The position numbers were made by a program, and so were the translations under genes. Below are positions 25,416 through 34,214 of a stretch of DNA of 64,000 bases, piece after piece. Where the stretch lies: the NCBI GenBank assembly GCA_965662345.1, contig CBFIHE010000009.1:1-64000 (forward strand), in the 5' to 3' direction. The stretch is from UBA6049 sp965662345 (GTDB lineage Bacteria > Bacteroidota > Bacteroidia > Flavobacteriales_G > Salibacteraceae). The notes below the pieces were generated by a model. It worked only from the letters and a program-made list of their open reading frames with translations. It ran no database searches and was not told where the DNA came from. How positions within the stretch are numbered: the first letter of the stretch is position 1; every line of letters begins with the position of its first letter.

Positions 25416-27134
25416 ATGACACATAAAAAATTACTCTATTTACTGTTTTGGCTGCTTAGCCTCACACAATTGCATGCGCAAGAAAAAGTTTACCCTCAGG
25501 GCTACTTTAGGTCACCTGTGGATATCCCAATCCGCCTTGCTGGTAACTTTGGAGAAATAAGAGGAAATCATTTTCACGCAGGGTTAGATATTAAAACCAA
25601 TCAAGTTGAAGGATTGAATATTTATGCTTCAGCCTCTGGATATGTGTCTCGAATAAAAATATCGCTGTACGGTTACGGTAAGGTTTTGTACGTTACGCAT
25701 CCGAATGGATTCACCACTGCCTATGCACACTTACAGCAATTTAATGATACGCTCGAAGCGTACGTGCGTAAGCATCAATACCTCAGAGAATCATTTGAGA
25801 TTGAACTGTTTCCTGCTCCAGGAGAACTCCCCGTTGAAAAGGGAGAGGTTATTGCCCTTTCTGGAAATACGGGCGGATCTGGTGGCCCACATCTACATTT
25901 TGAAATAAGAGAAACCGCAACATCTATTCCCATTAATCCGCTAAAGTTTGGGTTTGCCATTCAAGACAACATCAAACCCATTCTTAAAACACTATCCTTT
26001 TACCCGCTTAACGATACAAGTATTGTAAACGGAGAAAACACACCGTTGCACCTTACCCTCAGAGGAAGTAATGGAAACTACAGTATTCCAGGTCCTATGA
26101 ATCTTTCAGCAAGAGGAGTAATAGGGGTTGGAATAGAGGCTATTGATCGCTTTAATGGTTCCTCTAACCGATGTGGAGTGTATAGTATTCGTTTAGATGT
26201 AGATGGGGAAACACACTACGAGCATGAGATGGAGCGCATTCCATTTGAGCTATCGCGATACATTAATAGTCATGTAGACTACTACGAAACCAAAAAGAAT
26301 AGAAGAAGGGTTCAAAAAAGCTATTTAGACCCCAACAATAAGCTCAATATTTACAAAAACGTGAAGTTGAGCGGCAAGCTATTCTTTTCAACTTTTGGTC
26401 ATGACGTTCACTACACCGTAAAAGACTTTTACGGGAATACGAGTGCGGTACATGCTTCTATTGCAGCAGACACAACTACGGTGATTCATCCAAAAGCTCG
26501 CAAGGGATTATTTTTCGCCTACAACGCTCCTAACTCATATAAAACAGACTCTTTTAAGCTCTTTCTTCCAGCAGGTTCTCTTTATAAAAACACCTATTTC
26601 AATTATAAACGAACCAAACAGACTTTTCCGTTCTTAACCAGTATTCATCATGCTCACAACCTGTATGTACCTCTTCATTCTTACGCCACAATGCAGATAA
26701 ACATAGCCACTGTTCCTGATTCGCTCAGGTCGAAGCTCTATGCCGTTTCGCTGAAAGAAAATTTAAGTGTACTGAGCCCAGAAGGAGGCTCAGTTGAAGG
26801 CAGCTGGCTTATTTTCAAGTCTAGAAGCTTTGGACCGTATAGCGTCTTGGCAGATACCCAAGTTCCTTCTGTATGGTTAAAAAAAGGTATATCAGGCAAA
26901 GCCGATGCTGGTTCATCAATTGTTTTCTCTATTAAAGATAATGAGTCGGGTATAGCAAATTACCGAGGCGAAATTAATGGCGAATGGGTGCTCATGGAGT
27001 ACGATCGGAAAACCAAAGAATTAACCTACACGGTGGATGGCTCGGATCTTAACGAGGGGGTTAATGAGTTAAAGGTTACCATTACAGATGCCGTAGGAAA
27101 TACCCAAATGCGAAAAACATCGTTTATTTGGTAG
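25416..27134 (+). CDS. M23 (LytM) family peptidase, exported
   Basis: 572 residues with a signal peptide (KKLLYLLFWLLSLTQLHAQ, cut about residue 22). The LytM domain spans about 35-185 with zinc ligands His54 and Asp58 in HFHAGLDI and His161 in HLHFEI; His105 (YAHL) and His159 complete the usual set. It therefore appears active on peptidoglycan peptide bridges. The remaining part (about 190-572) is beta-rich and may bind partners or wall; an Ig-like segment lies near the end. The ATG at 25416 gives a normal signal peptide; a longer frame to 25326 does not. Confidence 0.88.
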   Translation: MTHKKLLYLLFWLLSLTQLHAQEKVYPQGYFRSPVDIPIRLAGNFGEIRGNHFHAGLDIKTNQVEGLNIYASASGYVSRIKISLYGYGKVLYVTHPNGFTTAYAHLQQFNDTLEAYVRKHQYLRESFEIELFPAPGELPVEKGEVIALSGNTGGSGGPHLHFEIRETATSIPINPLKFGFAIQDNIKPILKTLSFYPLNDTSIVNGENTPLHLTLRGSNGNYSIPGPMNLSARGVIGVGIEAIDRFNGSSNRCGVYSIRLDVDGETHYEHEMERIPFELSRYINSHVDYYETKKNRRRVQKSYLDPNNKLNIYKNVKLSGKLFFSTFGHDVHYTVKDFYGNTSAVHASIAADTTTVIHPKARKGLFFAYNAPNSYKTDSFKLFLPAGSLYKNTYFNYKRTKQTFPFLTSIHHAHNLYVPLHSYATMQINIATVPDSLRSKLYAVSLKENLSVLSPEGGSVEGSWLIFKSRSFGPYSVLADTQVPSVWLKKGISGKADAGSSIVFSIKDNESGIANYRGEINGEWVLMEYDRKTKELTYTVDGSDLNEGVNELKVTITDAVGNTQMRKTSFIW

Positions 27135-27139
27135 ATTTG
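27132..27139 (+). promoter_or_regulatory. Putative -7 element (TAGATTTG) reusing a stop codon
   Basis: Exact TAnnTTTG match, 6 nt before the ATG at 27146. Its first three bases are the TAG stop of the peptidase gene. Confidence 0.45.
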
Positions 27140-27145
27140 CTTTCT

Positions 27146-27784
27146 ATGAAACACGTATTACTTGCAACGGCTGCTCTTATTTGTTTGCTATTTTCAAATT
27201 CAATTACTGCTCAAAATCAAGATTCTAATCTGGTTCAATTTAGCGGTGTGGTGCTAAATGCTGATAGTTTAACCCCAGTTCCCTTTGCAGCAATCATCAT
27301 CCAAAACTCGCATAGAGGTACAACATCAGATTATTATGGTTACTTCTCTTTTGTGGCAGAGGTTGGAGACACTATTGAGTTTTCAAGTATAGGTTTCCAA
27401 AAAGAATCTTATATCATACCAGATACGCTAAGCACAAACCGTTATTCACTCATACAGCTTATGAGTTCAGATACCTTTCTATTGCCAGAGGTTGAAATTT
27501 ACCCTTGGCCCAGTAAATCTGAGTTTCGGGAGGCATTCCTTAGCTTGAATTTGAATAGAACAGATTATGACAGAGCTTTTGCCAATCTAGATAAAAGAGC
27601 AATGCGACAAGCAGCAATGGAAATGCCAATGGCAGATGGATCTGCAAATTTCAAGTACGCCCAGTACAACAGGAATAGCCAGTTATATTATGCTGGCCAA
27701 TATCCTTCATGGACTATTTTAAACCCAATTGCATGGGCTCAGTTTATTGATTCTTGGAAAAAAGGTGACTTTAAAAAGCAATAG
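27146..27784 (+). CDS. Exported protein with carboxypeptidase-regulatory-like domain
   Basis: 212 residues. Signal peptide MKHVLLATAALICLLFSNS, cleaved near TAQ. Residues about 32-110 form a CarboxypepD_reg-like beta sandwich (FSGVVLNADSLTPVPFAAI, GTTSDYYGYFSF, DTIEFSSIGFQ). This domain often heads TonB receptors, but here it stands alone with a helical C-terminal part (about 120-212). No catalytic motif seen. It follows the M23 peptidase and precedes a TonB receptor; a shared envelope role is possible but unproven. The ATG at 27146 is used, as the TTG six codons upstream overlaps the promoter element. Confidence 0.75.
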   Translation: MKHVLLATAALICLLFSNSITAQNQDSNLVQFSGVVLNADSLTPVPFAAIIIQNSHRGTTSDYYGYFSFVAEVGDTIEFSSIGFQKESYIIPDTLSTNRYSLIQLMSSDTFLLPEVEIYPWPSKSEFREAFLSLNLNRTDYDRAFANLDKRAMRQAAMEMPMADGSANFKYAQYNRNSQLYYAGQYPSWTILNPIAWAQFIDSWKKGDFKKQ

Positions 27785-27839
27785 ACATTGCGCAATACCT
27801 CTAGTAACTTCTCGTTTCTTTACACATTGCTTATAAAAC

Positions 27840-27847
27840 TACCTTTG
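27840..27847 (+). promoter_or_regulatory. Putative -7 element (TACCTTTG) of the TonB receptor gene
   Basis: Exact TAnnTTTG match, 14 nt before the GTG start at 27862. Confidence 0.5.
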
Positions 27848-27861
27848 GAGCTTTTTGCAAC

Positions 27862-30387
27862 GTGAAACATATAGTAGGATTTCTTCTGTTCCTCGTACTC
27901 TTCTCTAGTGGAGTTATTGCCCAAGAAAAGACTCTTTTAAAGGGAGTTGTTTTAGATGAAAATGGCATGCCACTTTCAGGGGCAAACGTTAGCGTTAAAG
28001 GTTTTTCAGAAGGCGTATCTACTGATATTAATGGAAATTATTCACTTCCCCTTAAACCAAATAGGCCCACTGTTGTATTGTGCACTTTTATTGGGTTTGA
28101 TACCGCAACATTTAACGTAGAGGCCGCAGCTGGAGAAACCGTGAAGCATACATTTAGAATGTATTTTGCTGCAGAAACCATTGGCCAAGTAACCATTACC
28201 GATGAACGAACCAGGCAAACCACAATGGTTCGTATTGACCCAAAGAGTATAGATCAACTGCCTGCTCCTAATGCAAGTATTGAGAAAACCTTACAGTTTC
28301 AAGGAATGGGGGTTTCCAGCAACAATGAAATGAGTTCACAATACAACGTGCGTGGCGGTAACTATGACGAGAATCTTATTTATGTAAACGATGTTGCCGT
28401 ATACCGACCTTTCTTAGTGCGCAGTGGACAACAAGAAGGGCTCAGCTTCATTAACCCAAAAATGGTTAGTAACATAAACTTTAGCGCAGGTGGTTTTGAA
28501 GCCAAATACGGAGATAAAATGTCTAGCGTACTTGATGTTCAATATAAGAAGCCGCAAAGGAGATTTGGTGGAAGCGTTGAAGCTAGTTTGTTGGGGGCTA
28601 ATCTGCACCTAGAGAATACAAACAAGAACTATAGATTTACACAAATTCATGGTTTCAGATACCGCACCAATCAATACTTATTGAGCGGTCTAGAAACTCA
28701 AGGCGACTACCAGCCTACTTTTATGGATTACCAGACCTATCTGACTTTTGACATTACTCCAGACTGGGAAATTGCTGGTTTTTTCAACTATGCACGCAAC
28801 AATTATCGTTTTGCACCAGAAACCAGAGAAACAGAATTTGGAACCTTTAATGAAGCCCTAAGACTAACTGTCTTCTTTGAAGGTCAAGAAATAAACGCCT
28901 ATAACACTGGGGTGGCTGCTTTATCTACCACTTATCAGCCCACAGATAAGCTTTGGCTTAAATTTATAGCATCTGGAACACGCTCTGTTGAAGAAGAACG
29001 ATTTGATGTTGAAGGCGCTTACAGATTGGATGAACTAGACAGGGATTTAGGTTCAGACAATTTTGGTAATGCTATAAATACTCGAGGAATAGGTGGATTT
29101 CTAGACCATGCAAGGAACTTCTTAGATGTTTCAATAGCTTCTCTAGAACACAAAGGATCTTACTTTGGTAAAGAGTACTCCTTTGATTGGGGACTAAAAG
29201 GTCAGCTAGAAGAAATAGAAGATGAATACAGTGAGTGGCAAAATTTAGATTCTTCTGGATACTCTATTCCTCAACCCCCACCCTTTTCTGGTAGACCAAC
29301 CATTGAGCTGTATGAAGTGGTACGAAGTGAGAATACGATTTCTTCTCAACGTGTTATGGGATATGGGCAAGTAAGAAGAACATTTCAGCTAGACAGTCAT
29401 GAAATAGCGGTTAATGTTGGCGCTAGACTAAACTATTGGAGTTTTAACAATGAGTTAGTAGGCGGTCCCAGAGCAAGTTTAAGCTGGAAACCCAATCGTG
29501 GAAAGAACATATTATTCAAAGCTGCTTGGGGTTATTATCATCAACCTGTTTTTTATCGTGAAATGCGCAATTTACAGGGTGAAATCAATCCAAATATTAA
29601 GGCTCAAACTTCCATTCACTATCTAGTTGGTATGGACTATGTCTTCAATATGTGGGGTAGACCTTTTAAACTGCAATCAGAAGTGTACTACAAGCAACTT
29701 AATAATTTAATTCCTTACGAAATAGACAACGTTCGCATTCGCTATTATGCGGAAAACAATGCCACAGGATATGCCACAGGAATTGATTTCAAAATGAACG
29801 GAGAGTTTGTTCCAGGGGTTGAATCATGGGCTAGCATGAGCATCATGCAAACCCGAGAAGATTTAAATGATGATTTTTACTTTACCTACACCGATGCAAA
29901 TGGAAATGAGACCTTTCCAGGGAACTCATTCAGACCGCCTGTAGATTCTCAACGGGTAGAACCAGGATATATTCCCAGACCAACAGACCAGCGGGTTACA
30001 TTTGCGTTGTTCTTCCAAGACTACTTGCCAAACGACCCAACTACCAAAATGAATTTGAATTTAGTTTTTGGAACAGGCTTGCCTTTTGGACCACCGTCAT
30101 ATAATAGGTATCAAGATACTTTACGTATTCCGCCTTATAGAAGGGTGGATATTGGACTTTCAAAACAACTACTAAGACCTGAACGTGCTAACCGTAAAAA
30201 ATTAGGTACAAAAAAGGTATTTAACCATATAGATAAGATTTGGCTCAATGTTGAAGTATTCAACTTATTGGGTGTGAACAATACCATCTCTTATCTTTGG
30301 GTTCGAGACATTACAGATAGGCAGTATGCCATTCCCAATTACCTCACGTCTCGACAAGTAAATGTTAGATTAATTGTGGATTTTTAG
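27862..30387 (+). CDS. TonB-dependent outer-membrane receptor
   Basis: 841 residues. Signal peptide to about residue 20 (GVIAQ), then a CarboxypepD_reg-like domain (about 24-105: LLKGVVLDENGMPLSGANVSV). A plug domain follows (about 125-235: SSQYNVRGGNYDENLIYVNDV) and then a 22-strand-type beta barrel to the C-terminal aromatic VNVRLIVDF. It transports an unknown ligand using TonB. The start is GTG (MKHIVGFLLF). A lipoprotein gene follows 3 nt after its stop, forming a two-gene unit as in many Bacteroidota uptake systems. No SusD homologue is present. Confidence 0.92.
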   Translation: MKHIVGFLLFLVLFSSGVIAQEKTLLKGVVLDENGMPLSGANVSVKGFSEGVSTDINGNYSLPLKPNRPTVVLCTFIGFDTATFNVEAAAGETVKHTFRMYFAAETIGQVTITDERTRQTTMVRIDPKSIDQLPAPNASIEKTLQFQGMGVSSNNEMSSQYNVRGGNYDENLIYVNDVAVYRPFLVRSGQQEGLSFINPKMVSNINFSAGGFEAKYGDKMSSVLDVQYKKPQRRFGGSVEASLLGANLHLENTNKNYRFTQIHGFRYRTNQYLLSGLETQGDYQPTFMDYQTYLTFDITPDWEIAGFFNYARNNYRFAPETRETEFGTFNEALRLTVFFEGQEINAYNTGVAALSTTYQPTDKLWLKFIASGTRSVEEERFDVEGAYRLDELDRDLGSDNFGNAINTRGIGGFLDHARNFLDVSIASLEHKGSYFGKEYSFDWGLKGQLEEIEDEYSEWQNLDSSGYSIPQPPPFSGRPTIELYEVVRSENTISSQRVMGYGQVRRTFQLDSHEIAVNVGARLNYWSFNNELVGGPRASLSWKPNRGKNILFKAAWGYYHQPVFYREMRNLQGEINPNIKAQTSIHYLVGMDYVFNMWGRPFKLQSEVYYKQLNNLIPYEIDNVRIRYYAENNATGYATGIDFKMNGEFVPGVESWASMSIMQTREDLNDDFYFTYTDANGNETFPGNSFRPPVDSQRVEPGYIPRPTDQRVTFALFFQDYLPNDPTTKMNLNLVFGTGLPFGPPSYNRYQDTLRIPPYRRVDIGLSKQLLRPERANRKKLGTKKVFNHIDKIWLNVEVFNLLGVNNTISYLWVRDITDRQYAIPNYLTSRQVNVRLIVDF

Positions 30388-30390
30388 AAT

Positions 30391-31149
30391 ATGCGTATAG
30401 TAAGCTTCATATCGTTTTTGTCTTTGGTGATTTTGGCTGGTTGCTCACAAAACGATCTTCCTGTAGACGAGCCCACCGTTGAAGAGGTGGTCTATTTAAA
30501 CAGTTACTTATTGGAAAAAAATCTCTTTTCAGTAGACGACACACTTGACCTATACAGCTTTTATACGGTGAATGATTCGGCCTTGTTAAGAGAAGAAATG
30601 GCAAATATTCGCGCCTACTTCTGGAATGAGAATTACCCCAGCGCCAAAAGCACGGCTTTGTTTACAAGAGCTGGTGCACGTTGGGTTTTGCAAGATGACG
30701 ACCCCAAAGAAATTTATGATGATAGAGCTACTTACCTAGAAGTAGATGATGCTTCAACAGATTCTTTACTGCTTGCGGTAGAAACAGACTCAATTATGTT
30801 CTTGGTCAAGCAAAGTGCTGCTAGATTAATGTCTGTTACTTCATCTCTGCCCAGTAGTACGGTTTTGATTGATCTAAGAGAACCTGCCAGGCCAGGGTTT
30901 GCTACTGTAGAAACAAGTGCTCACCGCTATTTGTGGTTTATGACAGACCTAAGAGGAAATACCAGATTAGGCGTAGAGACTGAAGACCCCGATTTCAAAT
31001 TCTACAACATAACCAAGGTATTAGCCACTTTACACCCAGAGTACAGTAATCCAACCGTTGCAGAAAATAGCGATTATCGCATTTCTGTAATTGGATTGGA
31101 TACAAATAGAAAAGCCCTCTTCATGGCTGAAAAGGGCTTCTCCAATTAA
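30391..31149 (+). CDS. Lipoprotein paired with the TonB receptor
   Basis: 252 residues with a lipoprotein signal (LVILAGC, Cys about 18). It is rich in acidic and hydroxyl residues and predicted beta-sheet. Its position right after a TonB receptor is where DUF4249 proteins are often found, but I cannot confirm that family. It lies 3 nt after the receptor stop and should be co-transcribed, so it may be the surface partner that captures the ligand. Its last 40 bases also carry a terminator hairpin for the convergent gene. Confidence 0.72.
   Translation: MRIVSFISFLSLVILAGCSQNDLPVDEPTVEEVVYLNSYLLEKNLFSVDDTLDLYSFYTVNDSALLREEMANIRAYFWNENYPSAKSTALFTRAGARWVLQDDDPKEIYDDRATYLEVDDASTDSLLLAVETDSIMFLVKQSAARLMSVTSSLPSSTVLIDLREPARPGFATVETSAHRYLWFMTDLRGNTRLGVETEDPDFKFYNITKVLATLHPEYSNPTVAENSDYRISVIGLDTNRKALFMAEKGFSN
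31108..31139 (-). terminator. Terminator of the solute-binding protein gene, inside the convergent lipoprotein gene
   Basis: On the minus strand AAGCCCT-T-TTCA (31139-31128) pairs with TGAA-G-AGGGCTT (31123-31112) as a 12-bp stem including one G-U, with a GCCA loop, then TTTTCT. On the plus strand the same position is a C-A mismatch, so it works better leftward. Confidence 0.65.
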
Positions 31150-31163
31150 GTTATTTCTATCAC

Positions 31164-31985
31164 CTATTTGGCGCGAACGGTCTCCATAATTTCTGGGCCA
31201 AGGTACTTCTCAAGAATTTCTTGGTATTCGCTTCTTGCAGTAAACTTGAATCCAGTATTAAAGAATTCATCAAATAATAGCTGCCAAGCAGATGCTTGAT
31301 TAAAAGCAAACCCGAATTCCTCATTCTTAACCGTGGCAATGCTATGCATTTTTATATCCAAACCATCTCGTGTTCTCCATCTCCAAAAGGTAATCAAATC
31401 AATTACCGCGAAGTATTTACCCTCTCCTGATGCCAAAAGCTCTCGCATATCATCTTTGGTGTCAACATATTTAACAACCATATCAGAATGATGAAATGCT
31501 TTGATTTTCTTCAGCTCCTCTTCATGCGTAGTCCCTAAACGAACCAAAGCAGTCATACCGTCAAACTTTTCTGGTATTTCACCATAGTTCTCCAGGGTTT
31601 GAACCCCTGAAGCAGTAATAAGAACAGATGCGTTTTTTAAATATGCTGGAGAAAAAGAAACTTCTTGAGCTCTTTCTTTAGTTATGGTAATTGATGCTGA
31701 GCCAATATCTTCACCATCGTTTTTAGCTGCATTGTATACTTCAGCAAAAGTTGACTTTGCCTCAAAAGTTAGTGTAGCATCAATCTGTTTGTGCTTCTTG
31801 AGCCAATCTGTGAATTCACGGAGAATGTCTGCCTCTAAGCCTACAATCTTTCCATTCTCTTCAAACATATAAGGGTACTCATTCAAATAGGCTACATGTA
31901 CTTCTGCCGTACTCTTGTAGTCTTGAGCTTTGAGTGCTACAATTGAAAGAGCTGCAAAAAGTAAGGTACTTATAATGCGTTTCAT
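31164..31985 (-). CDS. Periplasmic solute-binding protein, family 3
   Basis: 273 residues. Signal peptide (MKRIISTLLFAALSIVALKAQ), then the SBP_bac_3 two-lobe pattern: AYLNEYPYMFEENGKIVGLEADILREF (about 33-59), ITITKERAQEVSFSPAYL (about 98-115) and GTTHEEEL. Members bind amino acids or other polar ligands, usually for an ABC importer. No permease or ATPase lies nearby, so it may serve a distant transporter or act alone. It is monocistronic, with a TACTTTTG element upstream and a hairpin terminator downstream. Confidence 0.85.
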   Translation of the reverse strand: MKRIISTLLFAALSIVALKAQDYKSTAEVHVAYLNEYPYMFEENGKIVGLEADILREFTDWLKKHKQIDATLTFEAKSTFAEVYNAAKNDGEDIGSASITITKERAQEVSFSPAYLKNASVLITASGVQTLENYGEIPEKFDGMTALVRLGTTHEEELKKIKAFHHSDMVVKYVDTKDDMRELLASGEGKYFAVIDLITFWRWRTRDGLDIKMHSIATVKNEEFGFAFNQASAWQLLFDEFFNTGFKFTARSEYQEILEKYLGPEIMETVRAK

Positions 31986-32016
31986 TTTTGTTCAATTAAG
32001 GGTTACAAATTTCGCG

Positions 32017-32024
32017 CAAAAGTA
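32017..32024 (-). promoter_or_regulatory. Putative -7 element (TACTTTTG) of the solute-binding protein gene
   Basis: Exact TAnnTTTG match on the minus strand, 31 nt before the ATG. Confidence 0.45.
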
Positions 32025-32083
32025 AGGCTAGTGTTTGTTCCTAAAATTACGAGAAAACCACCACCATATTAAATCAACGTTAA

Positions 32084-33106
32084 CTACTTCTCGTGCACCA
32101 AGCTTGGTTCGCGCTGCTCGTAGATACGTTCAATAATCTCTACTACCTTAAGTCCTTCTAAGGCATTTGCCGTTATAGATGCCTTACCTTCTAATACTCC
32201 AACTACATTTTCAATCACATAATGATGGTTTGCAGCACTCCCTTTGAATGGTCCATAATCATTTGGCGGATTAGTTGGTGGCAATTCTGGTTGTTCATAA
32301 TTATCAATATGGCAATACTCTATTTCATTCATGTACTGACCACCAATTTTCAATGAACCTTTTTCAGCCACCACCGTAATAGAGCTTTCCATATTCTTAT
32401 CCCACACTGCGGTGGAATAATTAATTGAACCCATGCCTCCGTTCACAAATTCAAAGTTCACAAAACCAGAGTCTTCAAATTCTGTGCTCTGCTTGTGCGT
32501 GTAATCTTCAAAGTTCCCCTTAATCTTCTTAATATCACCAAACACCCAATACATGATATCTATAAAGTGGCTAAATTGGGTGAAAAGCGTACCGCCATCT
32601 AAGTTTTGAGAACCTTTCCAATTTCCAGGTTTATAGTATCGATCATCTCTATTCCAGTAGCAATTGATTTGAACCATATGGATTTTACCAAGGATGTCCT
32701 CTTCAACAAGACTTTTAAGCCATTTGCTTGGAGGGCTATACCGATTTTGCTTTACTACAAAAACATGTCTAGACATTTGAAGTGCCTTGAAAATAACTTC
32801 TTCACACTTGGCTTTACTAAGACCCATCGGTTTCTCGATAACCACGTGCTTTTTATTTTCTAGACAGATTAGGGCTTGGTCTGAATGTAATCCGTTAGGT
32901 GTGCAAATATTAACTACCTCCACATCGGTTTCTGCTAACATTTCATCAATACTAGTGAAGAACGGAACACCTGCAGGATAGAGCTCGTGTTTTTTTAATG
33001 ACTCGTCTATATCAACAATACCAACCAGTTCAACATTATCGAACTCTTTTACAATTGTGGCATGTCTTCTACCAATATGTCCAAAACCTACTACAGCAAA
33101 CTTCAT
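32084..33106 (-). CDS. Gfo/Idh/MocA oxidoreductase, WbpB/WlbA-like
   Basis: 340 residues. N-terminal Rossmann fold with GFGHIGRRH (8-16), the EKPMGL motif and the C-terminal substrate domain. The stretch with CYWNRDDRYYKPGNWKG followed by LDGGTLFTQFSHFIDIMYW resembles WbpB/WlbA, which oxidises the C3 hydroxyl of UDP-GlcNAcA in UDP-ManNAc(3NAc)A synthesis. That would supply the substrate for a C3 aminotransferase, then the WbpD- and WbpI-type enzymes in this window. It lies 9 kb from the main polysaccharide locus and has no close operon partner. Confidence 0.85.
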   Translation of the reverse strand: MKFAVVGFGHIGRRHATIVKEFDNVELVGIVDIDESLKKHELYPAGVPFFTSIDEMLAETDVEVVNICTPNGLHSDQALICLENKKHVVIEKPMGLSKAKCEEVIFKALQMSRHVFVVKQNRYSPPSKWLKSLVEEDILGKIHMVQINCYWNRDDRYYKPGNWKGSQNLDGGTLFTQFSHFIDIMYWVFGDIKKIKGNFEDYTHKQSTEFEDSGFVNFEFVNGGMGSINYSTAVWDKNMESSITVVAEKGSLKIGGQYMNEIEYCHIDNYEQPELPPTNPPNDYGPFKGSAANHHYVIENVVGVLEGKASITANALEGLKVVEIIERIYEQREPSLVHEK

Positions 33107-33154
33107 ATAATTCTATGCTAAAAAAATGTACAATTTCCGATGGAGAATTCTAGC

Positions 33155-33162
33155 TATCTTTG
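33155..33162 (+). promoter_or_regulatory. Putative -7 element (TATCTTTG) of the 80-aa gene
   Basis: Exact TAnnTTTG match, 22 nt before the ATG at 33185. Confidence 0.5.
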
Positions 33163-33184
33163 CGGAAATTCAAAAATAATTCAA

Positions 33185-33427
33185 ATGCCAAGATCTAGAG
33201 GACTAACTCCGGGATTAATAGTTGCAAAATTTCGTGAGAACCAGAACAAAAATGCCACCATCAAATCTTTGTTTGCGAGTCAGTTTTTCGGAAAGTTCGA
33301 AACTATCGAGCTTCAAGGAATGATTAGAAGCATAGAAAAAGAGATTATGCGAAGAGAAGAGCAAGAAATTGAAGAACTTAAGTCTCTTTTAGAAAGCAAG
33401 GGTTTTGAAGTTACAAAGAAAGCTTAG
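33185..33427 (+). CDS. Small conserved-looking hypothetical protein (80 aa)
   Basis: 80 residues, start MPRSRGLTPGLIVAKF, basic N-terminal half and an acidic, helical C-terminal half with charged heptads (IEKEIMRREEQEIEELKSLLE). No signal peptide or Cys. I do not recognise a family. It has its own promoter element and a strong terminator 18 nt after the stop, so it is a real single-gene unit. The longer frame to 33140 includes the promoter element and is rejected. A nucleic-acid or protein-binding role is possible from the charge pattern, but this is a guess. Confidence 0.7.
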   Translation: MPRSRGLTPGLIVAKFRENQNKNATIKSLFASQFFGKFETIELQGMIRSIEKEIMRREEQEIEELKSLLESKGFEVTKKA

Positions 33428-33444
33428 CGCTGACTTTATCGAAT

Positions 33445-33478
33445 AAAAAAAGCCTGGTCAGTTGACCAGGCTTTTTTT
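33445..33478. terminator. Bidirectional rho-independent terminator
   Basis: A-tract, then GCCTGGTCA-GT-TGACCAGGC and a T-tract: a near-perfect palindrome with 16-bp arms including the A/T tails. It lies between the convergent 80-aa and FKBP genes and can end both transcripts. Confidence 0.93.
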
Positions 33479-33502
33479 GTGATTTTATCTAAAATTCGAG
33501 CA

Positions 33503-34207
33503 TTACTTAATGCTTAGTAATTCAACATCAAAAATAAGTGTTGCGTAAGGACCAATTTGTCCACCTGCACCGCGTTCTCCATAACCTAAATCATAAGGAA
33601 TAAAGAAACGATACTTGGCACCTACAGACATGAGTTGAACACCTTCTGTCCAGCCTTTTATTACTTGATTTAAACCAAATGTTGCTGGCTGGCCTCGGTT
33701 AACAGAACTATCGAAAACAGTTCCATCGGTTAATGTTCCATGGTAATGAACTGTAACTTGGTCTGTTGCAGCAGGCTTTGGCCCTTCTGCTGGTGTAATC
33801 ACTTCATACTGCAAGCCTGATTCGGTTGTTACCACTTCTGGTCGCCTTCCGTTTTCTTCTAAAAACTTACGTCCTACTTCTTTCATTGCTGCGGTTTTCT
33901 TTTCTTGAATTTCTGTAAAGAACTTTTGTAAAATGTTCCCTGCTTCTTCAGCCGATATTTGAACGGAATCTCCTTCAAAAATATCTGAAAACCCTTTGGT
34001 TAAAGCTTCCAAATTCACAGAGTCTAAACCTTGTGTTTTTAAGTTTTGACCAATGTTAACTCCAAGACTGTAGCTAATTGTATCTAATTCGTTTTTCAAT
34101 TCCATTTGTTCTTTATTAGCCTTCTTCTTGCCAAACTTGAACCATTGAGCTTGAGCACTACCTGCTCCAAGCAAAACAACGAAGAGTATAAGCAATCCTT
34201 TTTTCAT
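33503..34207 (-). CDS. FKBP-type peptidyl-prolyl isomerase, exported
   Basis: 234 residues. Signal peptide (LLILFVVLLGAGSAQAQ), then an FkpA-type helical dimerisation domain (about 45-130: LDTISYSLGVNIGQNLKTQGLD) and an FKBP domain (about 145-234: VTVHYHGTLTDGTVFDSS, VIKGWTEGVQLMSVG, IPYDLGYGERG). It assists folding of envelope proteins. The start is the ATG at 34207; the ORF can be extended upstream but the signal peptide fits this start. It follows a paralogue by 7 nt. Confidence 0.92.
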   Translation of the reverse strand: MKKGLLILFVVLLGAGSAQAQWFKFGKKKANKEQMELKNELDTISYSLGVNIGQNLKTQGLDSVNLEALTKGFSDIFEGDSVQISAEEAGNILQKFFTEIQEKKTAAMKEVGRKFLEENGRRPEVVTTESGLQYEVITPAEGPKPAATDQVTVHYHGTLTDGTVFDSSVNRGQPATFGLNQVIKGWTEGVQLMSVGAKYRFFIPYDLGYGERGAGGQIGPYATLIFDVELLSIK

Positions 34208-34214
34208 GGGTGTT

